NCBI GenBank assembly: GCA_029204225.1
Contig: CM055095.1
Span: forward strand, 22,889,542-22,953,541
Direction of reading: 5' to 3'
DNA length: 64,000 bases
Source: Diphasiastrum complanatum
Taxonomy: Eukaryota; Streptophyta; Lycopodiopsida; Lycopodiales; Lycopodiaceae
The translations under genes were made by a program, and so were the position numbers. Below, piece after piece: positions 46,801 through 58,208 of this stretch. The notes beneath the pieces were generated by a model that was not told the DNA's origin, did not search any database, and worked only from the letters and a program-made list of their open reading frames with translations. How positions within the stretch are numbered: the first letter of the stretch is position 1; each line of letters begins with the position of its first letter.

Positions 46801-47930
46801 TTGTAGGATGTGTAACACACGGGTGAACTCTATGTAGACAACTTAATACATCAATGGGTAACATCATAACTTTAATGAGTAAAAGTACCTTCAATTCAAC
46901 ACAAACAAAGGCATTACGGTAACACTGCTAACTTCACTCAGGGACTGCCTCCAAAGGCACACTTGAGTGCAAAGTCCTTGCATATGAACCAAAAATACAA
47001 AATACAAAGTAGTTCCTTAAAAGAGAAACTAAGATTAAGGCTAAAATAGACCTACCATATAAGACTGTCGTCATCATTGACCCATCAGTCGTTTGCATAA
47101 AAACCCCATTGCCACAAAGCCCACATTGACAACTATAGCGGACCTAAAGGCTGCAGACTTCAACAAAATCACTTGATTGCAAGACATACCGTTCAAACAA
47201 TGAACGAGCCAAATCCTAAGTAGAAATAATTACCCAAAACATCAAAGCCAATATTAATGTTCTTCGAAGTTCAGAAAAATGTTACTGCAAGAAATCATGC
47301 TAACAATACCTGCTAAAATTAGACTTCACCTTCAGGCTATGATGTATCCAAGCAAATCAAACGAGCGGGAATAAAAACCTAATTGCTCAAAAGATAATGT
47401 ATCAAGACAGAAGCTGCTGAAAATAAAATCTGAACGCTCAAGTGCCTATCCATAGAAAATAAAAACCTGGTTGACATAATCCTCATGAAAAAATAGATTC
47501 CATTTTCTGGCAAAAAAATTTGAGTTTGCATCATTCGATGCATATCACCAATGCATCTACTATGCTGCTTACCAAAAAAAAATTACTCTAGGTGTAATTC
47601 CCCAAATGAGGTTGTGACTGCATTGGACTGATGACACTGCAAATGTGAACCTCAGTTATCTGGCTCGGTTGATCTGCATTGACAAAAAACGTAAAGTAAT
47701 TTCAAATAGTGGACCTGCACACAATGTTCATTAAACCATTTCTGAGAACACATCCAGACTCCAGAGTCACAAATTGAATTTGATTAAACCATCAACAATT
47801 TGCCCACGTAACAGCATCTCATAGAAGATAAAATTGATTGCCATCAGACTGTCAAGAAAATAACGAATATCAAGGACTATATGATTATCAATGTCTTCTT
47901 CAGTCTTAAACCTCTGCAGAAGCTTACTTC
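43899..47930. other. Intergenic interval of 4 kb, no gene recognised
   Basis: Minus-strand frames at 44909-45094, 44225-44434 and 43831-44112 read protein-like in composition and could be pieces of one degraded gene. I cannot name a family. The remainder, about 45500-47900, is AT-rich without motif. The part just left of 47931 would hold the 3' untranslated region of the eL33 gene. Confidence 0.35.
45312..45403 (+). repeat. Tandem duplication of 46 bp
   Basis: The block starting 'caaaccctccacaaattatc' at 45312 is repeated without change at 45358 for about 45 bases. Exact identity indicates a recent slippage-type duplication. Confidence 0.9.
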
Positions 47931-49994
47931 TCATATGCGACTTGGATATAAAAACACACGGACTTTCCCTCCCTGCACAAAAAATGGCATCTGTTATATC
48001 TAGCACCAACACAATCGAACCTCCAAATACTTGGGCATCAAAATAGAAATGAAACTGCAAGAAAAATAAATCTGAATTGGAGATAATTGTCATGATTCGT
48101 ACCAAAGATGCCGGAGGTAAATTTGTCCGAAACCTCGCTCTGACAACTCCGCTTGCACCATGAGCTCGTACAACACGGCCCCAGATGCACCGGAATAATG
48201 TGCCATTCTTTTTAGTTTTTGCCTTGTAAACATATGCTATTCTCTTCCCCAGATACCAATTAACTTCCTCCTTGGTGTTAACCCCTTCAATCTGAAGTAG
48301 AGAGGTACTTGGATACTGATTTGACTTTGACCTATAAATTCAGATCACATGCGAACAAAAAGGAGTTCAATTTACAGCTGTTTACTCCCGTGAAGACCAT
48401 CCAAATCATGATAGATGATGAGAATTCAAAACATTTTGCAGGTCACTTGGATCGGAGAGATTTTGGGCCCTTCTATAAAGCTTTGATTACATTCAAGCCA
48501 CAGCACAGGAATTTTTCATTCTGATTTGCAACCTTTTCGAGAGTGACAACAGCAATCAAACATGTTCTCTGAGAGTCAATTCCTCCTAGTTAGGGAAGGC
48601 CTCACCAGGGATTAGTGAAGTCAAATTTCAATGTATAATCTCAAGCAGCTAAAAACGTAGCCATATATTTCAGCCAATGATCAAGATAAGATTCAAGAAG
48701 TAACCCTATTTGCAGATTGATCAATCCATTGTCATCAACAAATAAGGTGCAAATTGGTTTCAAATTGACCCTTTATGCAAATTTTGAGACTTAAGACTTT
48801 GATACGCATCCTCAGCCCAGAAACAAGTATAGTGTTAGATGACGATGAAGGCCTTTGCAAGATAAGTATCAAATATCTCAATCTCTATTTAGTTTTGTTC
48901 TATACACGACCTCCTCAAGTTACAAAGTTGTTGATCTCCCCAGGCAGTCTGCCTCAAACTCACCAATAGCAGCTAAATATACTCGTAGGAGTTCAAAAAC
49001 TGGTAAGTCATTACAACACCAAGCAAGCACCTACTAGCTTACGGATGTGCAGAAAGCCACCAGTTGAGAGATTAAAAAGCACACCATTATAGTTTCGGTT
49101 CCATTAAAAAACTTAGGTGGAGCAATAATGGAAATACCAAAGGCCTTCTAGTAACTGTTTGCCAGAAAAAAGTACCTTTTGTATCCCAGGATTGTTCCTC
49201 GTACATACAATCTGCACACACAACATAAGGACACCATGCAATTAGTCAGTACCAAGCTTGAAAGCCAAATGAAACTCAATGCATTACGTTAACCACCAAT
49301 CAGCTACAAAAGAGCAGCGTCTTATTGGTAGAAAAGTATATTAAAGCAAACTGTAATGAATCGAGGCAACAAAGCACACAACTGCAAATACAACTGTCTT
49401 TTCTTGTTGATTTTGCCACAAATCATAAACGCTAAAGCTCGCGGCCAGCAGAAATAAAAGATACAAATATGGATTAAATCCAACAAATCAAACAGAGCAT
49501 CATCGACTAAAATCTTGGCCCAACAATGTATGGGCGCCAGAAAAGTCAAGATTCATACTAATTTCTGCACATATCCCACAGAACAACTAACAAATAAGCA
49601 TATCTTTATTTCAGTGAGAAGCTACTTAAAGAAAATTAGCACTGTTCAGCAAGTCTAAACTATCACAGTACTGTTCTAAACTATCACATATTATCAGAAC
49701 ATCAATCGAGGTTTCAGATCCAATAACTGCTGCAGAAAATATGCCAGACTCTACGGCTACCTCAATCATCCATCACTTACACCTTCTGCAAAAATAACTT
49801 GAGGTTAACAGATTGAAAACAATCCCGTGAAGCTGACAGAGATGAATATAGCCATGCCCGCCATAAACTTCAAAAAAAAATCCCTAGGGTTTGATATTTC
49901 AGATGATTGGAGTACAAGAAATGGTTGGAAAAAACGAGAGAAGGAAAGGTGGCGGTGGAGACAACCTGACGCGCTCTCCTTTGGCTTCCGGCAT
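47931..49994 (-). CDS. RPL35A: 60S ribosomal protein eL33 (RPL35A), four exons
   Basis: A small basic protein of the large ribosomal subunit. Four exons on the minus strand: 49994-49966, 49211-49176, 48331-48103 and 47972-47931, with GT-AG introns of 754, 844 and 130 bases. The joined frame is 336 bases, 111 residues plus TGA, the normal family length. Exon 1 encodes [10 protein letters not shown]. Exon 2 is only 36 bases and encodes '[11 protein letters not shown]', with Arg codons split across both its junctions (AG|A and AG|G). Exon 3 has '[20 protein letters not shown]', '[19 protein letters not shown]' and '[10 protein letters not shown]'. Exon 4 encodes '[13 protein letters not shown]'. 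No stops or frameshifts. The ends differ from the 'MVKGRQGE' start and 'YPSNI' end I know in flowering plants. Confidence 0.94.
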
Positions 49995-50160
49995 GTTGAC
50001 GATCTTGCTGCCTCCACAGCCGCTCTCAGATTAGCGCGAGGGTTTTCGGCCGCTCTTCTTCTGCCCTTGCTTCTTCTTCTTCTTCTTCTTCTTCTTTTGT
50101 TGCAACCCTAGAAAAATAAAAGAGAGAGAGAGAGAGTGTAGCTTAGCCCTAAAATCCTGT
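49995..50160 (-). promoter_or_regulatory. 5' untranslated region and probable promoter of eL33
   Basis: On the minus strand upstream of the ATG lie an 'AAAACCCT' word near 50042, an (AAG)n tract at about 50072-50098, a 'TAGGGTT' telo-box-like word near 50105-50111 and a CT-rich run at about 50120-50137. Telo boxes and CT-rich tracts are established features of plant ribosomal protein gene promoters. Assignment here is inference; no TATA box or start site is fixed. Confidence 0.45.
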
Positions 50161-51183
50161 TAACAGCCTCTTGATAAAAGCCTTGTTCACATGGAGGTAA
50201 TGACTCCCTTGCAATAAATTATTCACCACATCTGAGTTGTTAACCACCTCGAAATCTCGCATATGCATACGCCCGTATAGTAAGTGGGCTTTCCAAACCT
50301 TGTTTACATGGGTTCAGTACAATTATTTACAGTCTTAGCCACTTGTTGTTTACCCGAATGCACCATTGGCTTGCACTTCTTCAAATGCTAACCTATGTAA
50401 AAATGTCCATGTTTAGGGTTTCGACAATGTGCGAGTAAATTGCGAGTTTCATTCTACTCATGATTCGATTACATAGCACATGGCGTGCCATGTAATATTA
50501 ACTGCATTTGCATTATGTCTCTAACTACAAAAAGATACTAACTAGATGCAAAGATTTCAATAAATTTCAATGTAAACAAACACGTCAGTTGTGAGGACCT
50601 CAATGTCAGACAACTTTGGAAGTGACGTTGGTTCTCTTTACTTTGTACTACTAATAATTTTCTCAATGTCTCTTGATAGGTGTCATGAAAATTTCTCTCA
50701 CATCTTCCTTCCATGGTACTAATGATTTTTTGAATGTTTCTTGATATGTGTCATGAAAATTTCTGGCACATCTTCCTTCCATGGAATTGTGTCCACTTTC
50801 AATTTTTTCTTCATTTTTTAATTTTTTTCTTTCATTTTTTCATAGCACGAGTCACTGTATGATGTGAATCATTCACAACCATTCAAGTTTCTCATGCAAA
50901 CAAATTATATAGCCTATGTTATAATGCAAGTTTCAAACTGTGTAGTCTATGTGGCAATTCAGGTATCAACCCATCATTGTCGGGAATAATATCCACATTT
51001 ATGGTATTACATCGTATTTTTGTGGATATATTACAGGTTTGATAGGTTGAAAAAATCAATTTATAGAACAGATATTTTGACACGTTTGAGAACCAAATTT
51101 TAAGTAAAAATTTATTTCAAAATATTTTCTGCAGCCTCCAAACATAGCACACCGACGTGCTAAGTGAAATTGCTAGAAAAAAA
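50161..51183. other. Unassigned interval with a dispersed-repeat copy
   Basis: No gene. From about 50440 ('cgagtttcattc', 'tagcacatggcgtgcc') to 51183 ('cgtgctaagtgaaattg', then 'gaaaaaaaac') there are blocks that recur in the same order at about 53670-53931, next to another copia fragment. It contains the tandem duplication at 50649-50785. Confidence 0.4.
50649..50785 (+). repeat. Tandem duplication of ~69 bp
   Basis: 'actaataattttctcaatg' through 'cttccttccatggt' is followed directly by a diverged second copy from 50718 ('actaatgattttttgaatg' through 'cttccttccatgga'). Confidence 0.85.
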
Positions 51184-52189
51184 ACATGAAGCAAAGTCAA
51201 ACAGATCAGAACTGATTGTGGCGGAGAGTACATCTCGAATCGCTTTGCTGACTTCTGCAACATGCATGGAATCCTTCATACAAGGACTGCTTCCTACACA
51301 CCGCAACACAACAGTATTGCTGAAAGAAAAAATAGGACCCTCATGGAAGCTGCAAGGTGTATGATGGTCTATTCGAAAGCACCAAGAGTGCAATGGGCTG
51401 AAGCAGTAGCTACAGCCGCCTACATCCAGAACAGGATCGGCAAATCCGATGTTCCTTACACGACACCACACGAACTATGGTGGGGTAGAAAGCCCAATCT
51501 GACGCACGTTCGGATCTTTGGCTGTGTCGCTTACACACGTTTTCTAGATAAGCTTCGAAAGAAGCTCGATGAGAAAGTCGAACAAGGATACCTCGTCGGG
51601 TATGACAATCATTCGTCATACTACAGGATCTACATGCTAGTGACCAACCAAGTGAAAACCGTCAGAGAGGTCAAGTTTGATGAAACCAGAACAATGGCCA
51701 ATGATGATTCTGTCAGCTACGAAGTCTTAGGAAAGCAATACTACGACCTGCCGACCATGACAGAGGGAGCAAACCCCAAACATTCAGACGAAGATGTTCG
51801 GATCCCAATAATTAGAATATGTCGCAGCCGCCAAGATGGCCAATGAGATCACATGGCTCAGACAGTTCCTCGACGGACTGGGTGAAACCACCAACGAGCC
51901 TCTAATTATGCAAATGGATAATACATCTACCATACACTTGATGAAGGATCCCGTGTTTCATTCAAGGACAAAACACATTGCAATCAAATATCATTTGATA
52001 AGGGACCTAGTCGAGAGGAACGAATTGAAAACCACCTTCATTGGAACGAAGCAGATGGTAGCCAACATCTTTATTAAGCCCTTAGACAAGGGGATGTTCG
52101 AAAGGCAGAGGATGAGTGTGGGAATCGTAAAGCTACCACGCTTTGAGAGAGAGCTGAAGAAACTTAATGTTTCTAGCGACAAAGCTTGA
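51184..52189 (+). pseudogene. Copia integrase joined to RNase H, RT deleted
   Basis: Integrase starts near the second catalytic Asp ('RTDCGGEYISNRFADFC', out of frame). It continues as 'SYTPQHNSIAERKNRTLMEA', 'VQWAEAVATAAYIQNRIGKS', 'HELWWGRKPNLTHVRIFGCV' and 'GYLVGYDNHSSYYRIYM'. Near 51815 the sequence passes directly to the RNase H end of pol: 'KMANEITWLRQFLDGLG', 'QMDNTSTIHLMKDPVFHSR', 'TKHIAIKYHLIRDLVE' and 'MVANIFIKPLDKGMFER'. All of RT and the start of RNase H are absent. The pol stop is at 52187. Confidence 0.85.
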
Positions 52190-52545
52190 TAGCTTTCGAG
52201 TTTGTGTCTGCATAAATGCATGGAAAGGACCAACAGGTCTTTGTATCTGCAGAATTACAAAGGAACTACCCACAGGCAGAATCCACCCCAGACAATAATT
52301 GCCTACGTAACGGTTTCAATGAAGGCCAAGACCCAAAGACTCGAAGGTCAAACGAACGAAGACTCGAAGGTGAAGATGCGAAATTCGATGACCGAAGGAC
52401 CTCGAAGGAGAAGCCGAAGGCCGAAAGAAGACACGAGGCCATGAAGCCTGAAACACCCAAAGACCAAAAAATGGCGGATCTTCACGTTCCAAGTACAAAG
52501 AAGACCAAGGAGAACCACCTACACAGAACGACAAACTGAGTGCCG
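52190..52545 (+). other. Spacer with CGAAGG-rich short repeats
   Basis: Between the pol stop and the LTR, 'ctcgaagg', 'accgaagg' and 'gccgaagg' words recur about seven times between 52335 and 52430, giving purine-rich sequence. It opens charged frames on both strands with no recognisable domain. Confidence 0.45.
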
Positions 52546-53072
52546 TTAGAATGTGCTTAACCAGTCGTTCTTGTTATCAATGATTAGACTAAACCATTTT
52601 TCTCAATTCATATATAAACAGAATGAACACGAGAGAATCGGTTGAACATCAATGTTAGCTAGGCATAGAATTGCCAATTGATGTCCAAGAGTTCTCTAGT
52701 AAGCGAGATTGTCTAATATAATTCGTGAGAGACATAGTATCTCTTGCACCGACGCGCTAGGTGGGTTTGTCACATAGCGCTCAAGAAAAGATATTGATAA
52801 TACAGTAGCTGTAATGCACATGTTTTTCTTTATCTTGAATGATATCGAATGTTTTGATGCCTGATCCTTGTCAATACATGTTCAGCTGTTTATTCTTATT
52901 ATGCACACTAGCTCACTCTTGTTGAATGCTTAAACACATTAAAAATGTAGGTCAGCAGTGTCTGTCTACACTCTAGAAGATTGTAGATATGATCTAGAAA
53001 CAATAGCCGCCAGTCAGAATCGAATTCTATCCAAGTACAGTGAACCCGTTGTTCGTGCTAAGATACACATCA
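52546..53072 (+). mobile_element. Copia LTR, 5' edge uncertain
   Basis: It follows the pol remnant and ends at a primer site, so it can be both the 3' LTR of the element on its left and the 5' LTR of one on its right. It shares ordered blocks with the LTR remnant at 330-667. The left edge is an estimate. Confidence 0.6.
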
Positions 53073-53084
53073 GTTGTATCAGAG
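53073..53084 (+). other. Primer binding site, tRNA-iMet type, one change
   Basis: TTGTATCAGAGC differs by one base from the standard TGGTATCAGAGC, and 'acatcag' precedes it as at 668. It lies right after an LTR that already has pol sequence on its left. Confidence 0.75.
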
Positions 53085-53930
53085 CAATCGAGGTTCGGAG
53101 AGAAGAGAGCGCGAACGTGAATCCCTTTCAGTTTCGTTTCGTGCGACAATCGCCATCCTCGACTTCTCTTCTTTTCCTTCAACAATTTGGCCATCCTTGG
53201 GCCAAACTGAGCTTTGAAAAGTGCTACATAGAGCCAATAGAAATAGTGTCGACATAGAGCAATTGAAGTTCCTTTACTATTTCAGTGAGTAGAATGCGGG
53301 TGACCCAATGATAGGCTACATTCACCATTTTAGTGTTGTGGGGCCCAATTGGAAGCAATTTTTGGTTGGGTTTTTCTGCAACAGGGTAGTACGATGAGGC
53401 ATTATTGTAGTATGAGTAGAATGGACTACTTCTTGATGAAGATGGAGCCAATTAAAGTAGTAATTGTGGAGTTAAGACAAATGGAGGCAAAATATATGAG
53501 AGAAAGTTAGTAGGAGCTACGAAATTGCAATTTAATGTTGGTGACAATTTTGAGGAGGCAAGTAATTATAGTGGGAGCAAGACATAATATGCCAGTTGTG
53601 AGTGAAAAATTCTCACAATTAGGTTCAACTTTTGAACTTTGAACTAACCGGGACTTGACATTTTGTGAGAAAATTTTTTTCGAGTTTTGCGAGTTTCTTT
53701 CTTAATTTGATTCATAAAAACATATCACATGGTGTACTACATTTTTTATGCCACTACTTGAATGTTTATTATTAATGATTTGTGGTTTTATACATGGTTA
53801 AAATTCCCATAACTAAGAAAATTTTGAGGTTAAATTTTTTTTTGGCCACCTTGGTGGGCCAGCGTGCATAGTGAAATAGCCCGAAAAAAACAAAAAAAAT
53901 TACCATCGGCGTGCTATATTTGAAGGCTGC
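53085..53930. other. Leader remnant and dispersed-repeat copy
   Basis: The first ~150 bases are probably the untranslated leader of a second copia copy; no gag is readable. From about 53670 to 53930 the sequence resembles 50440-51183 in block order and ends 'gctatatttgaaggctgc', the reverse complement of which appears at 51129-51150. Confidence 0.4.
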
Positions 53931-54235
53931 AACCAGTTCATGTATTCTATGAAGCAGACTGTTGCGAACTTGCTATAGTCATCAATGAAGGTGATATAGT
54001 ACTTTGAGCTTCATACAGAGATCAAGTCGAAGGGTTCACAGATGTCTGAATGTACCAACTCCAAAAGCTTTGTTGTTCTGAAGGAGTCCATATTGAAGGG
54101 AGTACGGGACATCTTCCCCTTCATGCACGCATCAAAGGATGTCACGTTGGTTGCACTCCTAATGCTTAATCCTGTGATCGCTCCATGCTGGCTTGTCTGA
54201 TACAAGGCCATTGGGTTCATGTTGTGAATATTATT
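53931..54235 (-). pseudogene. Copia pre-integrase fragment
   Basis: The minus-strand frame 54220-54011 includes 'FDACMKGKMSRTPFNMDSFR' and 'LLELVHSDICEPFDLISV', the end of the pre-integrase zinc segment and the start of the integrase core. A frameshifted 'YYITFIDDYSKFATVCF'-like piece follows near 53950-54000. Only this short part remains. Confidence 0.75.
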
Positions 54236-55189
54236 AAAATATTATTTTCCTATCTCGAGTTTGGGGCCATGTCCATGGTTATTTCCACTAAATTTCATGT
54301 TGTACGTAAAAGGTATGTGAATTGAACACATAACCTTCTAGTATAGGTCGGATTTGAGTTAGGTAGATTCAATTTTGATGACATGCAGAAGTTTAGATAG
54401 CATGCAATGCCATACTGTATGCATGCAAGCCACATGCAATCAGTGCATGCAACATGCAAAGTGGTTTCTGTGACCTAAACATGTCTAGGTAGTTTTATGA
54501 GTGCAACATCCATGCATGCAGTTACACATGTGGATCTCTGGTAGGTGAATTAGTTCAGTTAAGTGGACTTTCCATGCAACTCCACTGTAGGAATTCGAGT
54601 CTCTCTCATGTAGGGAAAGCTTGGCATGTTTTGCCATATTGTGAATAATGAGATTTTGGTGTTTTGGACTCATTCTCTCTCTACCCGAGTTTTCCGTCAT
54701 TGATTTTCTCTCTACCCGAGAGCAGGCTGTTTTTCCCATACTAAGCACTTAGAATTATTTCTGACATTCAATTCTCATAGTGAGAAGTTATATTTTTTTC
54801 ATCAGATGTATGCCATTGTGCTCTTGTCATAGATTTTTCAAGTATACTGTTCTCTGATCAATCTTGTGCAATCACAACACCTCAGTAAGATCCTGTAGGG
54901 TGTGTGGTGAAGTTTAACTTAGAATTTGCTTTGCACAGGAACATAGATCATGCTACACAGTAACACAGACAGAAAACACTCTCCACAGCAAGCTCACATA
55001 GCAACTGTATTTCTCAAACTGAAATTACACTGTACATATAGTTGTTCACTCAGGCAACCCATGCATGACCCAGGTTATCGTTGACAGGACGCATGTCCCG
55101 TCGACTTGCCTCGTGGCGAGGCCAACTGATCCTTATCCACTGAAAGGACCCACAGTACAGTAACACAGTGATTCTACTTTAATTCTAAC
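54236..55189. other. Unassigned LTR-like interval
   Basis: Non-coding. Blocks such as 'ctctctctacccgag' and 'gagcaggctgtttttcc' near 54680-54735 resemble the solo LTR near 30415-30480, suggesting a related LTR remnant. The part from about 54920 to 55189 may be the 3' LTR of the minus-strand copia element, which begins just after its polypurine tract. Confidence 0.4.
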
Positions 55190-55202
55190 TCTCTCCCTTA
55201 AA
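55190..55202 (-). other. Polypurine tract
   Basis: On the minus strand TTTAAGGGAGAGA follows about 35 bases after the RNase H stop. This is the position expected for the plus-strand primer. No clean TG start of an LTR was seen after it. Confidence 0.5.
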
Positions 55203-55238
55203 GTAGAGTCTACTTTTTATACAGTCATATACATACCT

Positions 55239-57690
55239 TTAAAGTCTACAAACTTTAAGTACAAAAAGCTTTGATCTAAACTTATCAAACTTTTCTCCAG
55301 CAAGTGGCTTAGTGAAAATATCAGCTAGTTGTTCTTCTATGCTAAAATGAACAACATGAATTTCACGACTCAGCAGCCTCTCACGTATAAAGTGATACTG
55401 AATCTCAATGTGTTTAGTTCTCACATGGAACACTGGATTCTTTGCTAGCTGAATGCCACTCTGACTGTCGCTATGTGAAGTCGTGGGATTTTTCTGCTTC
55501 ATGCCAACTTCTTCCATTGTCTCAACCATATAGCTTCCTGTGCTGCAAGATATATGACATAAGCACTTGTAGATTTTTTATCTGCTCTATCACTTGCAAA
55601 ATCCGAGTCAGAGTAACCAATAATAGAAAGATCTTCACTTTTATACAATAAACCATAATCAAAAGTTGAAGATATATATCTAAGCACTCTCTTGGCCATT
55701 TTCCAATAATAAATAGTAGGATTTTGCATAGCCTAGCTCAACTTATGAACTCTAAAGCTTATGTCAGGTCTAGTTATTGTGAGCCAAATTAAGGAGCCTA
55801 TAAGACTCCTAAAAAGTGTGATGTCCTCAAAGGATCTTTCATCACCTTTGTTAGGGTCTTTTACATTTTGCTCCATAGGAGTTTCTATGCTCTTACAATC
55901 TAACATATTGAACTTTTTTAACATTGAAAGAGCATACTTGGATTGACATACAAAAGCTTTATCTTTAAGAAAGTCAATCTCTAATCCTAGAATGTAGTGA
56001 ATTTTTTCAAGATCTTGCATCGTGAACTCTTTTCCAAGTGCAATCTTGATTTCCTCAACTAACTTGATACAACTTCTTGTTAGAATGATATCATCAACAT
56101 AAATAAGAAGGATGACAATATCTTTATAAAAAAACTTGACATATAAGAAAGGATCATAGTTACTAAGATTAAATCCTAGTGACTCAAGAAAGGTGCTAAG
56201 TCGAGAATACCATGACCTTGGAGCTTGCTTTAGTCCATATAAACTTTTGAAGAGCAAGCAAACTTTGTCTTTGTCATGGATGAACCCAATAGGCTGATCC
56301 ATATAAATCTCTTCTTCTAGATATCCATTTAAAAATGCATTGGAAACATCTAATTGAAGAACTTGCCAATTGAAAAAACAAGCAACAAAAATTATGATTC
56401 TAATTGATACCATCTTTGTAATTGGAGCAAAAGTCTCCTCATAATCAAGTCCATAAACTTGAGCAAAACCTTTAGCACAAAGTCTAGCCTTGTACTTGTT
56501 GATTGTGCCATCTTGATTATACTTGACTCAAAAAACCCACTTGCAACCAATGGTGTGCTTGTTGGATGGAAGATCCACAAGCTCCCATGTCTTGTTGGCC
56601 ATCAAAGCATCATATTCCTCCATGGCAAGGTCCCATTCCTTTGAGTTGAGTGCATCATATACATCCTTTCTCATGAGAATTAAAATAAGCACAATTAGTG
56701 GAGTTGATTTCCACTTGGTTGCCTCTATCTTCATAGGTAAGCCTCCTAGGCTCGGATCTTTCTCTTTGAGATCTCCTTGGTGAAAAGATTCGAGGTTACT
56801 CCTCCTCAATTCTTGGCCCCATCTCTCCATGATAGTCTTCAAGGGTGATGATTGGAGTATCTTTGTGAGAATCTTTGAACTCGGCCTCCTCAAGAATGTA
56901 TTTTTGATCCTCATGGAATATAACATCCCTACTCTCAATTGTAGTTGAGGTAGAGGGAACATAGATTCTGTAAGCTTTCTTCTTGGATGCATATCCAACC
57001 ATGATCCCTTTAATAGAATTAGGATCATCTCTTTTCCTTGTTTCCAAGGGCACATGAACAAAGCAAGCACAACCAAAAACTCTAAGGTGATCTACCTTAA
57101 TTTCTTCTTAAATAAAACCTCAAAAGGTGATTTTACGGCAAGTGCATTGTGAGGTAATCTATTGCACAAATAGTTTGAACAATTTATAGCTTCACCCCAA
57201 TATTCAATAGGCAAAGAAGCTTCAACTCGAATTGCTTTAGCACATTCACATAAAGATCTGTTTTTCCTCTCAGCAACTCCATTTTGAGATGGAGAATAAG
57301 CACAAGAAAACTCTTTCTTTATTCCTTCACCTTCACAATGTTCATGAAACTTGTTGGAGATGTATTCACCTCCTCCATCACATCTTAATATTTTGGAGCA
57401 TCGAATCCCACGAATCCGGAACTTTGTAAGAAAATTGTTTCTCAACATAAGCTTTGAAGATTAGGAAGTGATCAAAAACCATAGCCTTTGAAGAAAGTAG
57501 ATACAACCAAGTATATCTAGTAAAGTCATCAATAAAGGTGACAAAACATGTTGCACCATCAATACTTTTAGAAGAGGAAAAATGTGCATCCGAGTGTATA
57601 AGCTCCAAAGGATAACTAGTCTTTATAAAATACCTCTGATATGGCTTTTTGTGTGATTTTGCAATAGCACAGGCGTCACAAGGCTTGACA
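55239..57690 (-). pseudogene. Copia pol: pre-integrase, integrase, RT, RNase H
   Basis: Minus strand from 57690: a zinc segment with 'CDACAIAKSHKKPYQ', 'LELIHSDAHFSSSKSIDG', 'TFIDDFTRYTWLYLLSS' (first Asp), 'ILRCDGGGEYISNKFHEH' (second Asp), and 'YSPSQNGVAERKNRSLCE' (Glu). Next are 'VGYASKKKAYRIYVPS' and an acidic linker. RT is nearly complete: 'YDALMANKTWELVDLPSNKH', 'LDVSNAFLNGYLEEEIYMDQ', 'YGLKQAPRSWYSRLSTFLES' and intact 'LLIYVDDIILTRS', in one 226-residue frame. RNase H has 'GYSDSDFASDRADKKSTSAY' and 'HVRTKHIEIQYHFIRERLLS', with part deleted between them. All catalytic residues of integrase and the RT YVDD survive, but there are frameshifts near 57400, 57080 and 56400. Gag and protease are absent. 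Confidence 0.88.
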
Positions 57691-58208
57691 GTAGCTGGTT
57701 TTGTACGGACAGCAACAATACATAATCATTTTGTAGATTGGATCTTTTGTAGATCAAAACACTAAATAGGTCAGTATACTTGTTCAATTCCATTTTTTGA
57801 ATTCACATGCTGGATTTGGCCGATTTTTGGATCATTGGTTCAGCCTAAGTGGTGGCTTATAGATTGCATATCAAATTTTCAGCATTTGCATGTAGATTTG
57901 GAATAGTCAATTTTTTGTGATTTTGTCAAAACCCTAATTTTGACTGGATCTCTAGATAGTGAGGTTGCTGGACTTCATTTGAGTGTGTTTCAATCTTAGG
58001 AAGTGGCAAAAGTCGTTAGATTGACGATAGATCATAGGTTGATCAAGATTCCATGATTCTATGTGTTGATTTGCTTGGATAAGTGCTAGAAGAGAATTTG
58101 TGAGATAGTTTCAAATCTTGGTGATTTCTTTTGAAAGCATTTGTTGTTGTTCAAAGGAGTGCTTTGTGAATTGAAGCAGGTTGAAAGAGAAGATCAGGTC
58201 ATTGCTAC
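57691..58208 (+). mobile_element. Copia LTR scrap and leader
   Basis: 57694-57737 matches the 'gctggttttgtacggacagc' part of the LTR at 60118-60683. It then jumps to leader sequence ('gtagattggatctt'). From 57880 the leader matches 20605-20927 closely, and the gag ATG follows at 58209. Most of the 5' LTR is therefore deleted. Confidence 0.7.
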
